52,474 bases of DNA from Acidobacteriota bacterium (GTDB taxonomy: Bacteria > Acidobacteriota > Thermoanaerobaculia > Thermoanaerobaculales > Thermoanaerobaculaceae), in assembly GCA_003158745.1 (NCBI GenBank), contig PMLC01000022.1, positions 1 to 52,474 of the forward strand, read 5' to 3'. The position numbers and the translations under genes are program-made. The notes beneath the pieces were generated by a model, which was given only the letters and a program-made list of their open reading frames with translations, did not search any database and was not told where the DNA came from. Below, one piece after another: positions 18,374 through 27,520 of the stretch. How positions within the stretch are numbered: position 1 is the stretch's first letter; each line of letters begins with the position of its first letter.

Positions 18374-19229
18374 CGCGACGCTCCGTGACGGCCGACCACA
18401 GCTCGAGACGCTCGGCGTAGGGGATCGGGGTCAGCGTCCGGGCGCGGGCCGCGGCGGCACGCGACAGGTGAGCGATCAGCAGTGACTCCTCAAGTGCGGG
18501 TGCCGGGCCGGCTATCGTCGCGCCGCGGGAGTCCACGGCCCATGAGGCGCCGCCGAAGAGGACGCCCTCCTCCCAGCCGCACCGGTTGGTGAAGAACACC
18601 GGTGTCACGGTCGTGATCGCGACTGCGCCGAGGATCCAGTGCCAGCGCCGGCCGCCGGCGGGCTCACCGCCGAGATCCAGCTCGGAGGGACCCCCGGAGA
18701 TCACGATGAACGCGTCGAGGTCGGCCCGGGAGAGGATCGCGGAGGACGAGAGGTGCCAGGCGTCCTCGCAAATGAGGACCCCGAAGCGCCCGAGGGAGCA
18801 GGTGAGCGGCTCGAGACGGGGACCCGGAATGAAGTACCGCCCCTCGTCGAACATCCCGTAGGTGGGCAGGTACAACTTCCGGTGAACGCCGCGGACCTCG
18901 CCGCCCTCGAGCAGTACGGCCGCATTGGAGATGCCTCCGTGAGGCTCTCGCAGCGGCAACCCCACGAGGATCGCGGCGTGCCGGCTGGCGTCGAGCAGCG
19001 GCGAGAGGAGGGGATCGTCGAGCCGCAGCGCATGTTCCAGGACGCCGTGGGCGAGCAGGTAGCCGGAAACCGAGAGCTCGGGGAACGCGACGAGGTGAGC
19101 ACCTGCCTCAAGAGCCTTCGCCACCATTTCGAGGTGCCTATCGAGGTTTCGCTGGAGCTGACCCGGGCAGGTCGCGATCTGCGCCAGGGCCACCACAAGA
19201 TCGCCTTGCTGCGGCGCGCTCTTCCCCAC
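18366..19229 (-). CDS. Nitrilase-superfamily glutaminase subunit of split NAD+ synthetase
   Basis: 287 aa, carbon-nitrogen hydrolase fold with the Glu-Lys-Cys triad visible: Glu51 (FPELSVSGY), Lys118 (HRKLYLPTYGMFDE), Cys154 (ICEDAWH). RKLYLPTYGxFDExRYF and the ICEDxWH context are typical of the glutaminase domain of glutamine-dependent NadE, normally fused N-terminal to the synthetase. Here the fusion is split: this gene precedes nadE and overlaps it by 8 bases. A GTG start is used. The gene is divergent from the SurA-like gene, with a 32-base gap. Confidence 0.85.
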   Translation of the reverse strand: MGKSAPQQGDLVVALAQIATCPGQLQRNLDRHLEMVAKALEAGAHLVAFPELSVSGYLLAHGVLEHALRLDDPLLSPLLDASRHAAILVGLPLREPHGGISNAAVLLEGGEVRGVHRKLYLPTYGMFDEGRYFIPGPRLEPLTCSLGRFGVLICEDAWHLSSSAILSRADLDAFIVISGGPSELDLGGEPAGGRRWHWILGAVAITTVTPVFFTNRCGWEEGVLFGGASWAVDSRGATIAGPAPALEESLLIAHLSRAAAARARTLTPIPYAERLELWSAVTERRDA

Positions 19230-19261
19230 ACGGCCCTCCGTCGCGAGTGTAACATGATGAC

Positions 19262-19945
19262 GTGCTGGCGCTACTTTTCCCGCTTCTGATCATGACGGCC
19301 GTCGAGGTGGAAAGGGTCCTGGCCGTGGTCAACGGCGTGCCGATCCTCACCTCCGATGCCGAGCTAGCCGAGGTCGCGGTCCTCGTCCCGAGGCAAGCCG
19401 GCGAGAGCGACCTCGAGTACCGGCACGCAGTCGTCGAGGCGCTGGTGGACCTCGAGCTGCGCTGGCAGGATCTCACGGCGGCCGGGATCACGGCGCGGGC
19501 GCAGGCCGACCTGGACGCGGCGTGGCGGGCGACGCTCCAACGGGCCGGCGGCGAGGAGTTGCTGCACCGAAGGCTGAGCGGGATGGGGCTCGGGGAACGG
19601 GAGTTGCGCGAGCTGGTGCGACACGCTGCCGTGGTCCAGGCATACGTCGCGTCCCGTTTTGCGCCCTTTGTGCGGCCGACCCCGCAGGAGATCGAGACCG
19701 CCTGGCGGCAGGAGCTGGCTCCACAACTCGAGAAGGCCGGCAAACCGGTGCCCGTCCTCGCCGATGTGCGCGGTGAAGTCGAAGCTCTCCTCCGCGAGCG
19801 CAAGCTCTCCGCGGAGATCGAGCGCTGGACCGCCGACCTCGCGAAGCGCACCGAGATCATCCGCTATCTGCCTGGTGCGGCCGAGCCCGTCGCGCCACAG
19901 ACGGAACTTTCGAGCACACCGACTCCGACGGTGCGCCCAGAGTAG
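19262..19945 (+). CDS. SurA N-terminal domain-like periplasmic chaperone
   Basis: 227 aa. A short hydrophobic N-terminus (LALLFPLLIMTAV) may be a signal or anchor. VERVLAVVNGVPILTSDAELAEV is the usual opening of SurA-like peptidyl-prolyl isomerases, followed by charged helices and a C-terminal helix of the SurA chaperone domain. The parvulin (PPIase) domain is missing, so only chaperone-type binding of outer-membrane protein precursors is expected. A GTG start is used. It converges on the lytic transglycosylase gene (10-base gap). Confidence 0.65.
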   Translation: MLALLFPLLIMTAVEVERVLAVVNGVPILTSDAELAEVAVLVPRQAGESDLEYRHAVVEALVDLELRWQDLTAAGITARAQADLDAAWRATLQRAGGEELLHRRLSGMGLGERELRELVRHAAVVQAYVASRFAPFVRPTPQEIETAWRQELAPQLEKAGKPVPVLADVRGEVEALLRERKLSAEIERWTADLAKRTEIIRYLPGAAEPVAPQTELSSTPTPTVRPE

Positions 19946-19955
19946 ATTCTCGGCC

Positions 19956-22061
19956 TCACCGATTCATCGGGCGCAGCGGTCTGGGCACAGCAGCACCTTC
20001 ACCGTCCTCTTGAGCGCGGCTGACGTCGTCTTCGAGGTAATACGCGAGTTCGGAACCCTCGAAAACTCCGAGCACGTATCCCGCCGTTTCCCGGTAGGGG
20101 ATGGCGGCTGCAAAGATGGGTTCCGCAGGGGTGCCCCCGAGCTCCGAGAGCCAGCTCGTCACGACACCCTCGCCGGCGTTGTACGCCGCCGCCACTATAG
20201 GAAGGCGACGCCCGAAAAGCGCAGCGAGTCGCATCACCTCGTGTGCGGCAAGGCGCAACGCCAGGTCAGGGTCGCGCAGATCGGCTGGCGAGGCGCCGAG
20301 CCGCAGCGCCGCTTCGGGCACGAGCTGCGCCACGCCAACCGCGCCCGCGGGGGAGTACGCGTCGGTATCGAAGCGAGATTCCTGCCGAATGATGCCTACG
20401 AGCCAGCTGGCGGGTATGTCGGCCTCATGTGCCGCCCGTTCGCACCCGGCGACCAGCGGAGCCGGCAGGACGCGGCGGAGAAGTTGCTCGGGCAGCAGCA
20501 CTGCGGGTATCGATCCAGTCCGCGCCCAGAGGTATTCCCCGGCCGTCAGCGCGGCGGGACGGTTCCCCCACCCCGCTAGACGAGCCGCACTCCAGGCGAT
20601 CTCTTCCGGAGTGCGGCGCGGGAAGGCGTCGGGGAACAGCATCGCAGCCTCGTGGTCCATCCCGATTGCGACCAGCCGCTGCGCCGGCCCGGTCCATTCG
20701 GCCGGTTCGAAGGGAGCTCCAGCCAGCAACCGGGCCCACTCCGGGTCGGCGGCGAGCGCTGCCGCGAGTGCGGTTCGGACGGACGTCACGCCGTACGTCG
20801 CTGCTATGTGCCCGAGTTGCGCCATGTCGCGGGTGGGCACCGGCGGATCGTGCGGCGGTGGTGAAGGACCGGGGAGCAGCTCGAGGACCATCTCGCGCCA
20901 CACGCCTGCGCGAGGATCCGCCAGTATCTCGGCGGCTCGCATCCGCGCCCGCCCGCCGTCACCGGTCGCTGCCAGCAAGCCGACCCAGAGCACTTGCACC
21001 ACCGGCAGCTGATTGGGTAGGCGCGTGAGGACGGCCCGGGCCCTGAAGAGGTCGCCGCGTGCGAGGAGCGTCGCTGCGAGGCGCGGTCCCGCCACCCGCT
21101 TCACCAACGCCGGGCATCGCTGGAGCAGCTCGACCGCCTCGTCACCGTGCCCCGCCGCCACGCGCGCTCGGGCGCCACCGTCCCACCCCTCGACCTCCTG
21201 TGGTCCGGCGGCGCGCGCGGTATCCCAGAAGGGAATTGCGGCCGCGGGATCCCCGGCGATTTCGGTAGTTCGTGCGCGTTGCACGGCTGCTGCAAACCGC
21301 TCGGTGTCCGAGGGCGCTGCCTCTAGAGCTCGGTCAAACGCCCTCGCTGCCCGGCCCAGTTCCCCTAGGCGGTAGGCGGCACGGCCGCCCAGGAACGCCC
21401 AACGCCATCGGAGCCCGGGCTCGGAGGGTCTTTCCTGCGCGACAAGCAAGGCGTCCGCGTCACGCCAGGCACCGCCGGCCAGGAGAGCCTCGGCGACTGC
21501 GAGAGCTCCGGCGGGAGGCAGCATCCTGGTGCCCGCGAGCCACTGTGCCGCCCGCAGCGCGGCCTGGTCGCCGATCCGTTCGTTGACGATCTGGAGCGCC
21601 GCGGCCTCGTCCCCGGCGCGAACGGCGAGGAGAGCCGCAAGATCGCGCCGCAAGGCCCTCGGCACCTCGGTGCGCGGCACTCTTCCGAGCGTCCGCAGGG
21701 GCAGTGTCTCCCATGCGGACCGAAGACACGCCGCAGCTGCACGTCGGGGAGCTGACGACGCCGACGGCGATAGGAGAGGAGCGAGGAATGGGAACGGGTC
21801 CCGACCAAGCGCCATCGCAGCTTGTCCGGCTTCGAGGCGGAGAGCGGCGGCGAGTTCACCTGCGCGAGGGATCGAGCTGCGAAGGATCTCCAGCGCCCGA
21901 GCGGGTTCTCCCATGCTTCGAGCGGCGCGGGCGGCCGCGAGCGCGACTTCCGGTTCGAGCGGGCGTGGCCACAAGGCCGTGACCGTGCGGACCTCGGCCC
22001 AGCGTCCTCCCCGCATCGACTCGGCGATGGCGGGGCCGGGCGGCGGGGGTGCGACTGGCAT
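19956..22061 (-). CDS. Soluble lytic murein transglycosylase-like protein with TPR-type repeats
   Basis: About 701 aa. Residues up to about 500 are alanine-rich helical repeats of the TPR or Slt70 U-domain type (repeated A-R-A, A-L-A and L-G-R-A patterns). The C-terminal SLT domain has the catalytic glutamate in GIIRQESRFDTDAYSPAGAV, plus GVAQLVPEAA and AAYNAGEGVVTSWL. It cleaves peptidoglycan to 1,6-anhydromuropeptides in the periplasm. No convincing signal peptide is seen at the chosen ATG; TTG 22064 is the adjacent alternative. The ATG overlaps the stop of the upstream HIT gene. Confidence 0.88.
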   Translation of the reverse strand: MPVAPPPPGPAIAESMRGGRWAEVRTVTALWPRPLEPEVALAAARAARSMGEPARALEILRSSIPRAGELAAALRLEAGQAAMALGRDPFPFLAPLLSPSASSAPRRAAAACLRSAWETLPLRTLGRVPRTEVPRALRRDLAALLAVRAGDEAAALQIVNERIGDQAALRAAQWLAGTRMLPPAGALAVAEALLAGGAWRDADALLVAQERPSEPGLRWRWAFLGGRAAYRLGELGRAARAFDRALEAAPSDTERFAAAVQRARTTEIAGDPAAAIPFWDTARAAGPQEVEGWDGGARARVAAGHGDEAVELLQRCPALVKRVAGPRLAATLLARGDLFRARAVLTRLPNQLPVVQVLWVGLLAATGDGGRARMRAAEILADPRAGVWREMVLELLPGPSPPPHDPPVPTRDMAQLGHIAATYGVTSVRTALAAALAADPEWARLLAGAPFEPAEWTGPAQRLVAIGMDHEAAMLFPDAFPRRTPEEIAWSAARLAGWGNRPAALTAGEYLWARTGSIPAVLLPEQLLRRVLPAPLVAGCERAAHEADIPASWLVGIIRQESRFDTDAYSPAGAVGVAQLVPEAALRLGASPADLRDPDLALRLAAHEVMRLAALFGRRLPIVAAAYNAGEGVVTSWLSELGGTPAEPIFAAAIPYRETAGYVLGVFEGSELAYYLEDDVSRAQEDGEGAAVPRPLRPMNR

Positions 22062-22405
22062 CAACCCGGCGGCCAGCCCATTGGCCGACCGCCCAGCACG
22101 TGGAGGTGGAGGTGGAAGACGCTCTGACCTGCCCCGGCGCCGACGTTGGTGACGACCCGGTACCCGGTCTCGGCGATCCCGGTGCGCCGGGCCGCCTCGG
22201 CCGAGGCGGCGAAGAGGGTTGCGAGAACCCCGCGATCGTCAACTCCCACGCTGGCAAGTGAGACGATGTGGCGCCGCGGGATCACCAACACGTGGACCGG
22301 AGCGCGTGGAGCGATGTCGTGGAACGCTACGATCTCATCGTCCTCGAATAGGATTCGCGCCGGGACCGTCCCGTCGGCTACTCGGCAAAAAACACAGCTT
22401 TCCAT
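22061..22405 (-). CDS. HIT family (histidine triad) protein
   Basis: 114 aa. Starts MESCVFCRVADGTVPARILFEDD, the HINT-branch signature with a CxxC that may bind zinc, and ends with the histidine triad HLHLHVLGG. HIT proteins hydrolyse nucleoside phosphoramidates and related nucleotides in the cytoplasm. ATG 22405 is chosen on family homology; the frame remains open upstream but crosses the heptamer array at 22436-22470. It is coupled to the transglycosylase gene downstream. Confidence 0.93.
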   Translation of the reverse strand: MESCVFCRVADGTVPARILFEDDEIVAFHDIAPRAPVHVLVIPRRHIVSLASVGVDDRGVLATLFAASAEAARRTGIAETGYRVVTNVGAGAGQSVFHLHLHVLGGRPMGWPPG

Positions 22406-22435
22406 GGTGCGGAGGATAGCAAGCCTCAAGGCCCA

Positions 22436-22470
22436 GTGAAGAGTGAAGAGTTGAGAGTGAAGAGTGGAAA
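22436..22470. repeat. Heptamer array, word GTGAAGA (5 units)
   Basis: Five tandem 7-mers: GTGAAGA, GTGAAGA, GTTGAGA, GTGAAGA, GTGGAAA. They lie in the 154-base gap between murA (ends 22560) and the HIT gene (starts 22405). The same word recurs at 42938-42972, 20 kb away. Confidence 0.8.
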
Positions 22471-22559
22471 GACGGACGGCAGAAATCCTGGCCAAGCCCG
22501 ATACCCGACTGGTTTGGCCCGCCACCACGAACCCAGAACAGCCAACCTTCAGCGGGTTC

Positions 22560-23831
22560 TTACAGGTAGGGCCCGGGGTTGAACCGCTCGACCTGAGCGC
22601 CGAGCGCGTTGAGCTTGACCTCCATGGCCTCGTAGCCACGGTCGAGGTGGTAAATGCGGTCTACTACCGTCTCGCCCCCGGCCACCAGGCCGGCGAGTAC
22701 GAGGGACGCGGAAGCCCTGAGATCTGACGCCATCACGGTCGTGCCGTCGAGGTGCGTCGGACCGTGGACGTGGGCGGTGGGGCCTTCGACAGCGATCGAG
22801 GCGCCCAGGCGTTTCAACTCGAGCACGTGCTGGAAGCGGTTCTCGAAGATCGCTTCGGTGATCGAACTCGTGCCCATCGCCTGAGTCGCCAGGGTGAGGA
22901 ACTGCGCCTGAAGATCGGTTGCGAACCCGGGGTACTCGGCGGTTTCGAGCGAAGCGGCACGCGGCCGCACCTCCTGCTCGGGCACGTCGATCGCATCCGC
23001 CCTGACGGAGAAGGTGACGCCTGCCTCGCCGAGGACGGTAAGCAGGGCGGCCAGATGTACCGGTCGGCACCGCGAGACGGTCACACCGGAGCCCGCGAGG
23101 ACCGCCGCGATGACGTACGTGCCCGCCTCGATGCGGTCGGGGATGACGTTGTGGTCGGCGCCGCGCAACGACTCGACTCCCTCGACCTCGAGGGTGGAGG
23201 TCCCAATGCCGTTGATCCGGGCTCCCATCGCGGCCAACATCCGAGCGAGGTCCTCGACCTCCGGTTCGAGAGCGCAGTTTCTCAGGATCGTGCGTCCCCG
23301 AGAGAGAACCGCGGCCATCAGGAGGTTCTCGGTCCCGGTGACGGTGATGCGCGGAAACACGATGTCTGAACCACACAGGCCGCGCGGCGCCTCGGCCACT
23401 ACGTCGCCGCTCTCGATCCTGAGATCGGCACCCAGCCGAGCGAGCGCCTCGAGGTGGAAATCCACGGGTCTGGCCCCGATCGCGCACCCTCCGGGAAGGG
23501 CCACACGGGCTCGATGCCGTCTCGCGAGCAGCGGCCCCAGTACCAACACCGAGGCGCGCATCGTGCGGACCAACTCGTACGGCGCGTGGAAAGCGCCGCT
23601 GCGGCCCGCGACGGCTCGAGTGGCGCCATTTACGTGCTCGCACGACTCGCCCAGGGCCGCCAGAACCCGCTCCATTGTGACGATATCCCGCACCCTCGGG
23701 AGGCCTGGTAGCGTCACAGGCTCCGAGGTCAAGAGCGTCGCTGCCAGACACGGCAGTGCCGCATTCTTGGATCCCGAAATCCGCACCTCGCCCACCAAGC
23801 GTCGCCCACCGCGAATCCGGAATTTCTCCAT
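22560..23831 (-). CDS. murA: UDP-N-acetylglucosamine 1-carboxyvinyltransferase
   Basis: 423 aa, EPSP-synthase fold, normal MurA length. It begins MEKFRIRGGRRLVGEVRISG with SGSKNAALP, carries the PEP-binding and fosfomycin-target cysteine at Cys116 (LPGGCAIGARPVD), and ends with YHLDRGYEAMEVKLNALGA. It transfers enolpyruvate to UDP-GlcNAc, the first step of peptidoglycan synthesis. ATG 23831 is chosen on family homology; the frame runs open to 24143 but that part is antisense to the DUF504 gene. It is divergent from the DUF504-rnc pair with a 96-base gap. Confidence 0.97.
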   Translation of the reverse strand: MEKFRIRGGRRLVGEVRISGSKNAALPCLAATLLTSEPVTLPGLPRVRDIVTMERVLAALGESCEHVNGATRAVAGRSGAFHAPYELVRTMRASVLVLGPLLARRHRARVALPGGCAIGARPVDFHLEALARLGADLRIESGDVVAEAPRGLCGSDIVFPRITVTGTENLLMAAVLSRGRTILRNCALEPEVEDLARMLAAMGARINGIGTSTLEVEGVESLRGADHNVIPDRIEAGTYVIAAVLAGSGVTVSRCRPVHLAALLTVLGEAGVTFSVRADAIDVPEQEVRPRAASLETAEYPGFATDLQAQFLTLATQAMGTSSITEAIFENRFQHVLELKRLGASIAVEGPTAHVHGPTHLDGTTVMASDLRASASLVLAGLVAGGETVVDRIYHLDRGYEAMEVKLNALGAQVERFNPGPYL

Positions 23832-23927
23832 GGCGCCGGGAGTGTCACCCTCTCGTGAAGCTTCGTCAAGGCAAACCGGCCGCAAAGGGTGCGGCAAGGC
23901 TGGCCGAGGCGGCCCTACAATCGAGCC

Positions 23928-24191
23928 GTGATAACGGTGCGCGAGCTGCTGAACCGGTTGCGGTGGGATGCCGGCGCCAAGCGGCGCGGTGTGGTGATCG
24001 AAGTTCGCACCCGCGAGGAAGGGATCGAGAGCCTTCAGGTCATCGACTTTGATTCGGTGGTCGATATCCTGGCGTGTGGGGTGGCATTGGCAGGTGAGAC
24101 CTTCATCCCCTACCATCGGTTCGTGCGGGTGCGGCGAGGCCACGAGGTGCTCTGGCCGCCGGCAGAGGGGGCATGGCCATGCGGCGCATGA
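23928..24191 (+). CDS. DUF504 / MJ1316-type RNA cyclic-end recognition domain protein
   Basis: 87 aa, GTG start. TVRELLNRLRWDAGAKRRGVV, then FIPYHRFVRVRRGHEVLW near the C-terminus, match the small PF04457 (MJ1316) domain, found alone in archaea and some bacteria and fused to RNA repair enzymes elsewhere. A role in recognising RNA ends has been proposed for the family. Here it overlaps the start of rnc by 19 bases, so it is translated with RNase III, which supports an RNA-related job. The function in this organism is unproven. Confidence 0.75.
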   Translation: MITVRELLNRLRWDAGAKRRGVVIEVRTREEGIESLQVIDFDSVVDILACGVALAGETFIPYHRFVRVRRGHEVLWPPAEGAWPCGA

Positions 24192-24889
24192 CGGCGTTGC
24201 TGAAGCTCCAACGTGCTCTCGGATATGAGTTCACCTGTTCGGAGCTCCTGCAACAGGCCCTGCGACACCGGTCCGCCGCCCACGAGCAGGGCGTCCCTTC
24301 TTTCGAGCGGCTGGAGTTCCTTGGCGATGCGGCTCTCTCCCACGCTGTGGCTGCGTTCCTGTTCGCGCGCTGGCCCGACGCTGCCGAGGGCGAGCTGACG
24401 CGCGCCCGGGCCTCGTTGGTCCGCGAGACGTCGCTTGCGTCGCTTGCCGAGCGCCTTGGCCTGTCCGCAGCCCTGGAGCTCGGCAGCGGGCTGGACAGCG
24501 CCAACCCGGGTGCAGCGGTGCTCGCCGACGCGCTGGAGGCAGTGCTGGGAGCTCTCCTCCTCGACGGGGGCTGGCGCGCGTTCAAGACCGCAGTCGCCAG
24601 GTTGTTTGCGCCGCTTGTCGCCTCGCTCGACCGCTCCCAGCTGTCGTTCGAGGAACCGAAGTCCATGCTTCAGGAGTTTGCGCAGAGCCGCGGCCTCTCC
24701 CTCCCCATATACCGACAGGTCGAAATCTCGGGCCCTGCGCACCGCCAGGTCTTCATCTTCGAAGCCGAGCTCGATGGTCAGGTACTGGGGAGAGGCCAGG
24801 GGTCGTCGAAGAAAGCGGCCCAGCAGGAGGCCGCCCGCCGCGCCCTCGAAACGCTCGGCGGCCCCGGAGACTCCGAGACGAACGACTGA
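24173..24889 (+). CDS. rnc: Ribonuclease III
   Basis: 238 aa. The catalytic signature ERLEFLGDA (residues 45-53) and the second acidic site DALEAVLGALLLDGGW define the RNase III domain. A C-terminal double-stranded RNA-binding domain follows (PKSMLQEFAQSRGL to SKKAAQQEAARRALE). It processes rRNA precursors and structured mRNAs. ATG 24173 lies inside the DUF504 gene; ATG 24179 or later starts cannot be excluded. It converges on the epimerase gene. Confidence 0.96.
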   Translation: MAMRRMTALLKLQRALGYEFTCSELLQQALRHRSAAHEQGVPSFERLEFLGDAALSHAVAAFLFARWPDAAEGELTRARASLVRETSLASLAERLGLSAALELGSGLDSANPGAAVLADALEAVLGALLLDGGWRAFKTAVARLFAPLVASLDRSQLSFEEPKSMLQEFAQSRGLSLPIYRQVEISGPAHRQVFIFEAELDGQVLGRGQGSSKKAAQQEAARRALETLGGPGDSETND

Positions 24890-24925
24890 TCTCGGTGTTT
24901 CTTTTCTGGGTGGGGGGCGGTGGAA

Positions 24926-24946
24926 AACTGTTGACTGTCGACTGTC
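24926..24946. repeat. Heptamer array, word GACTGTC (3 units)
   Basis: Units AACTGTT, GACTGTC and GACTGTC in tandem, in the 82-base convergent gap between rnc and the epimerase gene. A different word but the same 7-base period as the arrays at 17437, 22436, 27479, 29317 and 42938. Confidence 0.65.
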
Positions 24947-24971
24947 AGCCGGGTGGGTGGCTGGGCGGTAC

Positions 24972-26015
24972 CTATCGGGCGGCGGTGACCTTCGCGGGGC
25001 CCAATCCTGGGATGCGGAGCTGTGCCAGCTCCTGCACGAGCCTCAACTCAAGCGGTCGGGTGGCGTAGAGCCGTGATTGAACGCCGTCCCAGTGGGCGCG
25101 GAAGTCCGTCACGAACTGCTCGCACCAAGCCAAGAACGGCGTTGGCTCGAAGAGAAGATCGCGCTGGGCTGCCGAGGTGTCGAGCACGATGTCGTGGTCG
25201 TGCGTATAGGGGGAGAAAGTGGTGCCGAGGTTGAGGCGATTGAGCCACTCCAGCGGGATGGCCGCGAGCGTAGGGCGCAGCCCCAGGCTGCCGGCGGCGG
25301 TCTCGACGAATTGCTTCAGCGATACGATCTCTCGTTGCGCGAGGTTGTATGCACGGCCGAACGCGTTCGCGTTCATGAGGTTTGCTGCGATGGTCTCAGC
25401 CATGTCCGCGACCCAGAGGAAACCCCAGGAGTTCAGACCGCCGTCGGGGAGAATGAGCGGGCCGCCGTCGAGGAGACGCTCGAGGTACGTTTGCGCCCGC
25501 TCCGTGTAGTCGCCCGGGCCGACCACCATCGGTAGGCGCAGGGTGGTGAAGGGGAACTGATCGCTCTCCCATGCGTGAGCGAGCGTCAGCTCGCATCGGC
25601 GCTTGTGGTACGCGTAGGTCCACGAGGAGGCGGTGGCTTCCGTCTTTGGCGCGAGGCGTCCCGCGAAATCCTCTTCTCGGAACGGCGCCAGCAGCCTGTC
25701 GCGGATCAGGTAGACCGACGCGGTGGAGATGTGGATGAAGTGCCCAATTCGACCGGAGAGCTTCTCAACCGCGGCCCGCGTATCGTCCTCGCGGAAGGCG
25801 ATCACGTCCACCACGACGTCGAAGTCCCGTCGTGCTACGGCACGCTGCAGCACCTGTGGGTCGGAGCGGTCGCCGATCACACGGCTGACGCGGGTTCCGA
25901 AGGGATCGGGTGTGTGGCCTCGATTGAGGAGCGTGATGCGGTGCCCGTCCATGAGCAGCCGCTGGACCACGGTGAGCCCGATGAACCGGCTGCCCCCGAT
26001 GACCAGCACCTGCAT
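24972..26015 (-). CDS. NAD-dependent epimerase/dehydratase (extended SDR)
   Basis: 347 aa. N-terminal Rossmann fold with VLVIGGSRFIGLTVVQRLL (GxxxFIG variant of GxxGxxG), FIHISTASVY, and the catalytic YxxxK in WTYAYHKRRCE. This matches the NAD-dependent epimerase/dehydratase superfamily, possibly acting on nucleotide sugars, but the substrate cannot be told from sequence. No sugar-nucleotide pathway genes are nearby. It lies 9 bases downstream of the DUF4388 gene on the same strand, so they form an operon. Confidence 0.88.
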   Translation of the reverse strand: MQVLVIGGSRFIGLTVVQRLLMDGHRITLLNRGHTPDPFGTRVSRVIGDRSDPQVLQRAVARRDFDVVVDVIAFREDDTRAAVEKLSGRIGHFIHISTASVYLIRDRLLAPFREEDFAGRLAPKTEATASSWTYAYHKRRCELTLAHAWESDQFPFTTLRLPMVVGPGDYTERAQTYLERLLDGGPLILPDGGLNSWGFLWVADMAETIAANLMNANAFGRAYNLAQREIVSLKQFVETAAGSLGLRPTLAAIPLEWLNRLNLGTTFSPYTHDHDIVLDTSAAQRDLLFEPTPFLAWCEQFVTDFRAHWDGVQSRLYATRPLELRLVQELAQLRIPGLGPAKVTAAR

Positions 26016-26024
26016 GGCAGGATT

Positions 26025-27398
26025 CTACCTTTGTTCTGACTTGGGCTTGGCCGCGCGCACGGCTGCTTTGCGTGCCGCGGCGAGAGCCGTCGTCAGGGTC
26101 GGGTCCGCGTCCAGGGCGGGTTGGTCCTCGCACTCGTTGAGAGCAATGAGCTCGCCGGCTGCCAGGCCGACGAGGCGGGAGAGGCGCGCGCCAGGGTGTC
26201 GTGCGGGTGATGAGCTCAGCGCGGCCAGCAGCACCTCCGGCATCCCTGCGGCCATGCCGGCGGCTTGACCGACCAGGGGCAGGAGGTGACGGATCGCGCA
26301 GCCCTGGAGGGTGGGGCCGGTCATGGACGAGGTCCCAAGGCCCGTCACGACGAGCTCCAGAAGCACCATCGGGAGTGCTCCCGAGGTGGTCGCAACGTCC
26401 TCCGAGAGGCCCACGACGTCCGCGAGCTTGCGGGCCGCAGCGATGCGGGCCAGCGTCGCTCGTCGGAGTGCGCCATCGGTCTCGGCGCGTTCCTCGCGCC
26501 GCCAGCGGGTGTTCTCGAGGATTAGATGGATCCATGCTGGAGCATCGTCGCCCGCCAGCTTCCAGGCCTCGTCGGCGCCGGCCGCGCGGTCGGTGCCGGG
26601 CGAGTCGAGGCCATTGACGAGGCAGAGGAGGTTCCAGACCAGCGTCGGCGAGTCCTCGAGCCGCATCGGCTTGTTGCCCTTGAGGCGGCGCAGAACACGT
26701 TCGGCATCGTCGGGTCCGATTGGAAGCAAAGGCGGCCCCTGTACCACCCATCGGTTGAGCAGATCGCCCACCGCGACGAACGTGCGGTGCGCGTCTACAA
26801 GAGCGGTCGCGTCGACCAGTTCACCCTCTATCTCCCCGACGATGTGCCAGAACAGCAGTTCGATCGTGTTCGGATCAATGGTCGTGTAGGGGACCGTCGC
26901 GCTCCGGTCGCTGGGCGGGTGCGTGTCGGCGCGGTAGGCTGCCTGCATGATCAAGTTGCGGCAGTCCATTTCGAGGTCGACGTGCTTACGCTCGGCGATG
27001 GGCTGTGCGGGGTCGAAGCGGAAGTAGGCCTGGTCCTCGCGCAGTATGCGACTCACCAGAGCGGTGGCCAAGGTCCGTCCGGCGTCCACGAGCGCCTCGT
27101 GGGTGATGCCGGCTTCGCGCTCGAGCACCACGGTGAAAAGGTCGCCTCGGGTCTGCGACAGCACCAGCGCTCGCAGTAGAGATTCCCGCGAGGCCAACCC
27201 GCGGCTCAGGAGCCACGACCCGAGCCGTTCCGATGTCTTCGAGGAGGACGCGAAAGCCACCCGGCCGCAGTACAGATCGAACGAGCGGGTCACATCACTG
27301 GCGGTCAGGAAAAGACGTCCGGTCGCGTGGGTGAGGTGGAGCCACTCGAGCAGGTCGCCGAGGTAGAGTCGGCCGAGCGTTCCCGAGATCGTCAGCAT
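26025..27398 (-). CDS. DUF4388 (PATAN-like) domain protein
   Basis: 457 aa. The first about 100 residues ([30 protein letters not shown]) match DUF4388, a domain common in Deltaproteobacteria, Acidobacteria and Deinococcus and linked to signalling. The rest is helical, with no recognised domain. ATG 27398 is chosen because the domain begins there; the open frame continues to 27611 across the heptamer arrays and is taken as non-coding. It is co-directional with the epimerase gene and divergent from the mutase. Confidence 0.7.
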   Translation of the reverse strand: MLTISGTLGRLYLGDLLEWLHLTHATGRLFLTASDVTRSFDLYCGRVAFASSSKTSERLGSWLLSRGLASRESLLRALVLSQTRGDLFTVVLEREAGITHEALVDAGRTLATALVSRILREDQAYFRFDPAQPIAERKHVDLEMDCRNLIMQAAYRADTHPPSDRSATVPYTTIDPNTIELLFWHIVGEIEGELVDATALVDAHRTFVAVGDLLNRWVVQGPPLLPIGPDDAERVLRRLKGNKPMRLEDSPTLVWNLLCLVNGLDSPGTDRAAGADEAWKLAGDDAPAWIHLILENTRWRREERAETDGALRRATLARIAAARKLADVVGLSEDVATTSGALPMVLLELVVTGLGTSSMTGPTLQGCAIRHLLPLVGQAAGMAAGMPEVLLAALSSSPARHPGARLSRLVGLAAGELIALNECEDQPALDADPTLTTALAAARKAAVRAAKPKSEQR

Positions 27399-27478
27399 CG
27401 CAGCCAGTATGACCGAAAGGCCGAGCGCAGGGAACTGGGCGACGGAAGAAAGGGGGCCCAGAGGCTCACCGAACAAAT

Positions 27479-27520
27479 GGAAAGAAGGGAGAAGGTAGAC
27501 GGTAAAGGAAAGACAAGACG
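27479..27520. repeat. Heptamer array, word GGAAAGA/AGGGAGA (6 degenerate units)
   Basis: Six consecutive 7-mers: GGAAAGA, AGGGAGA, AGGTAGA, CGGTAAA, GGAAAGA, CAAGACG. A complementary array (TCCTTCC, TCTCCCT, TCTAACC, TCTTCCC) follows in inverse orientation at 27532-27559. AGAAGGGAGA (27483-27492) pairs perfectly with TCTCCCTTCT (27539-27548), with a nested GACGCG/CGCGTC hairpin (27517-27533) inside. Confidence 0.7.

Noticed and set aside
22436-22470. Heptamer array considered as a CRISPR or transposon end
   Set aside because: Units are 7 bases with no spacers, and no cas genes or inverted ends are present.
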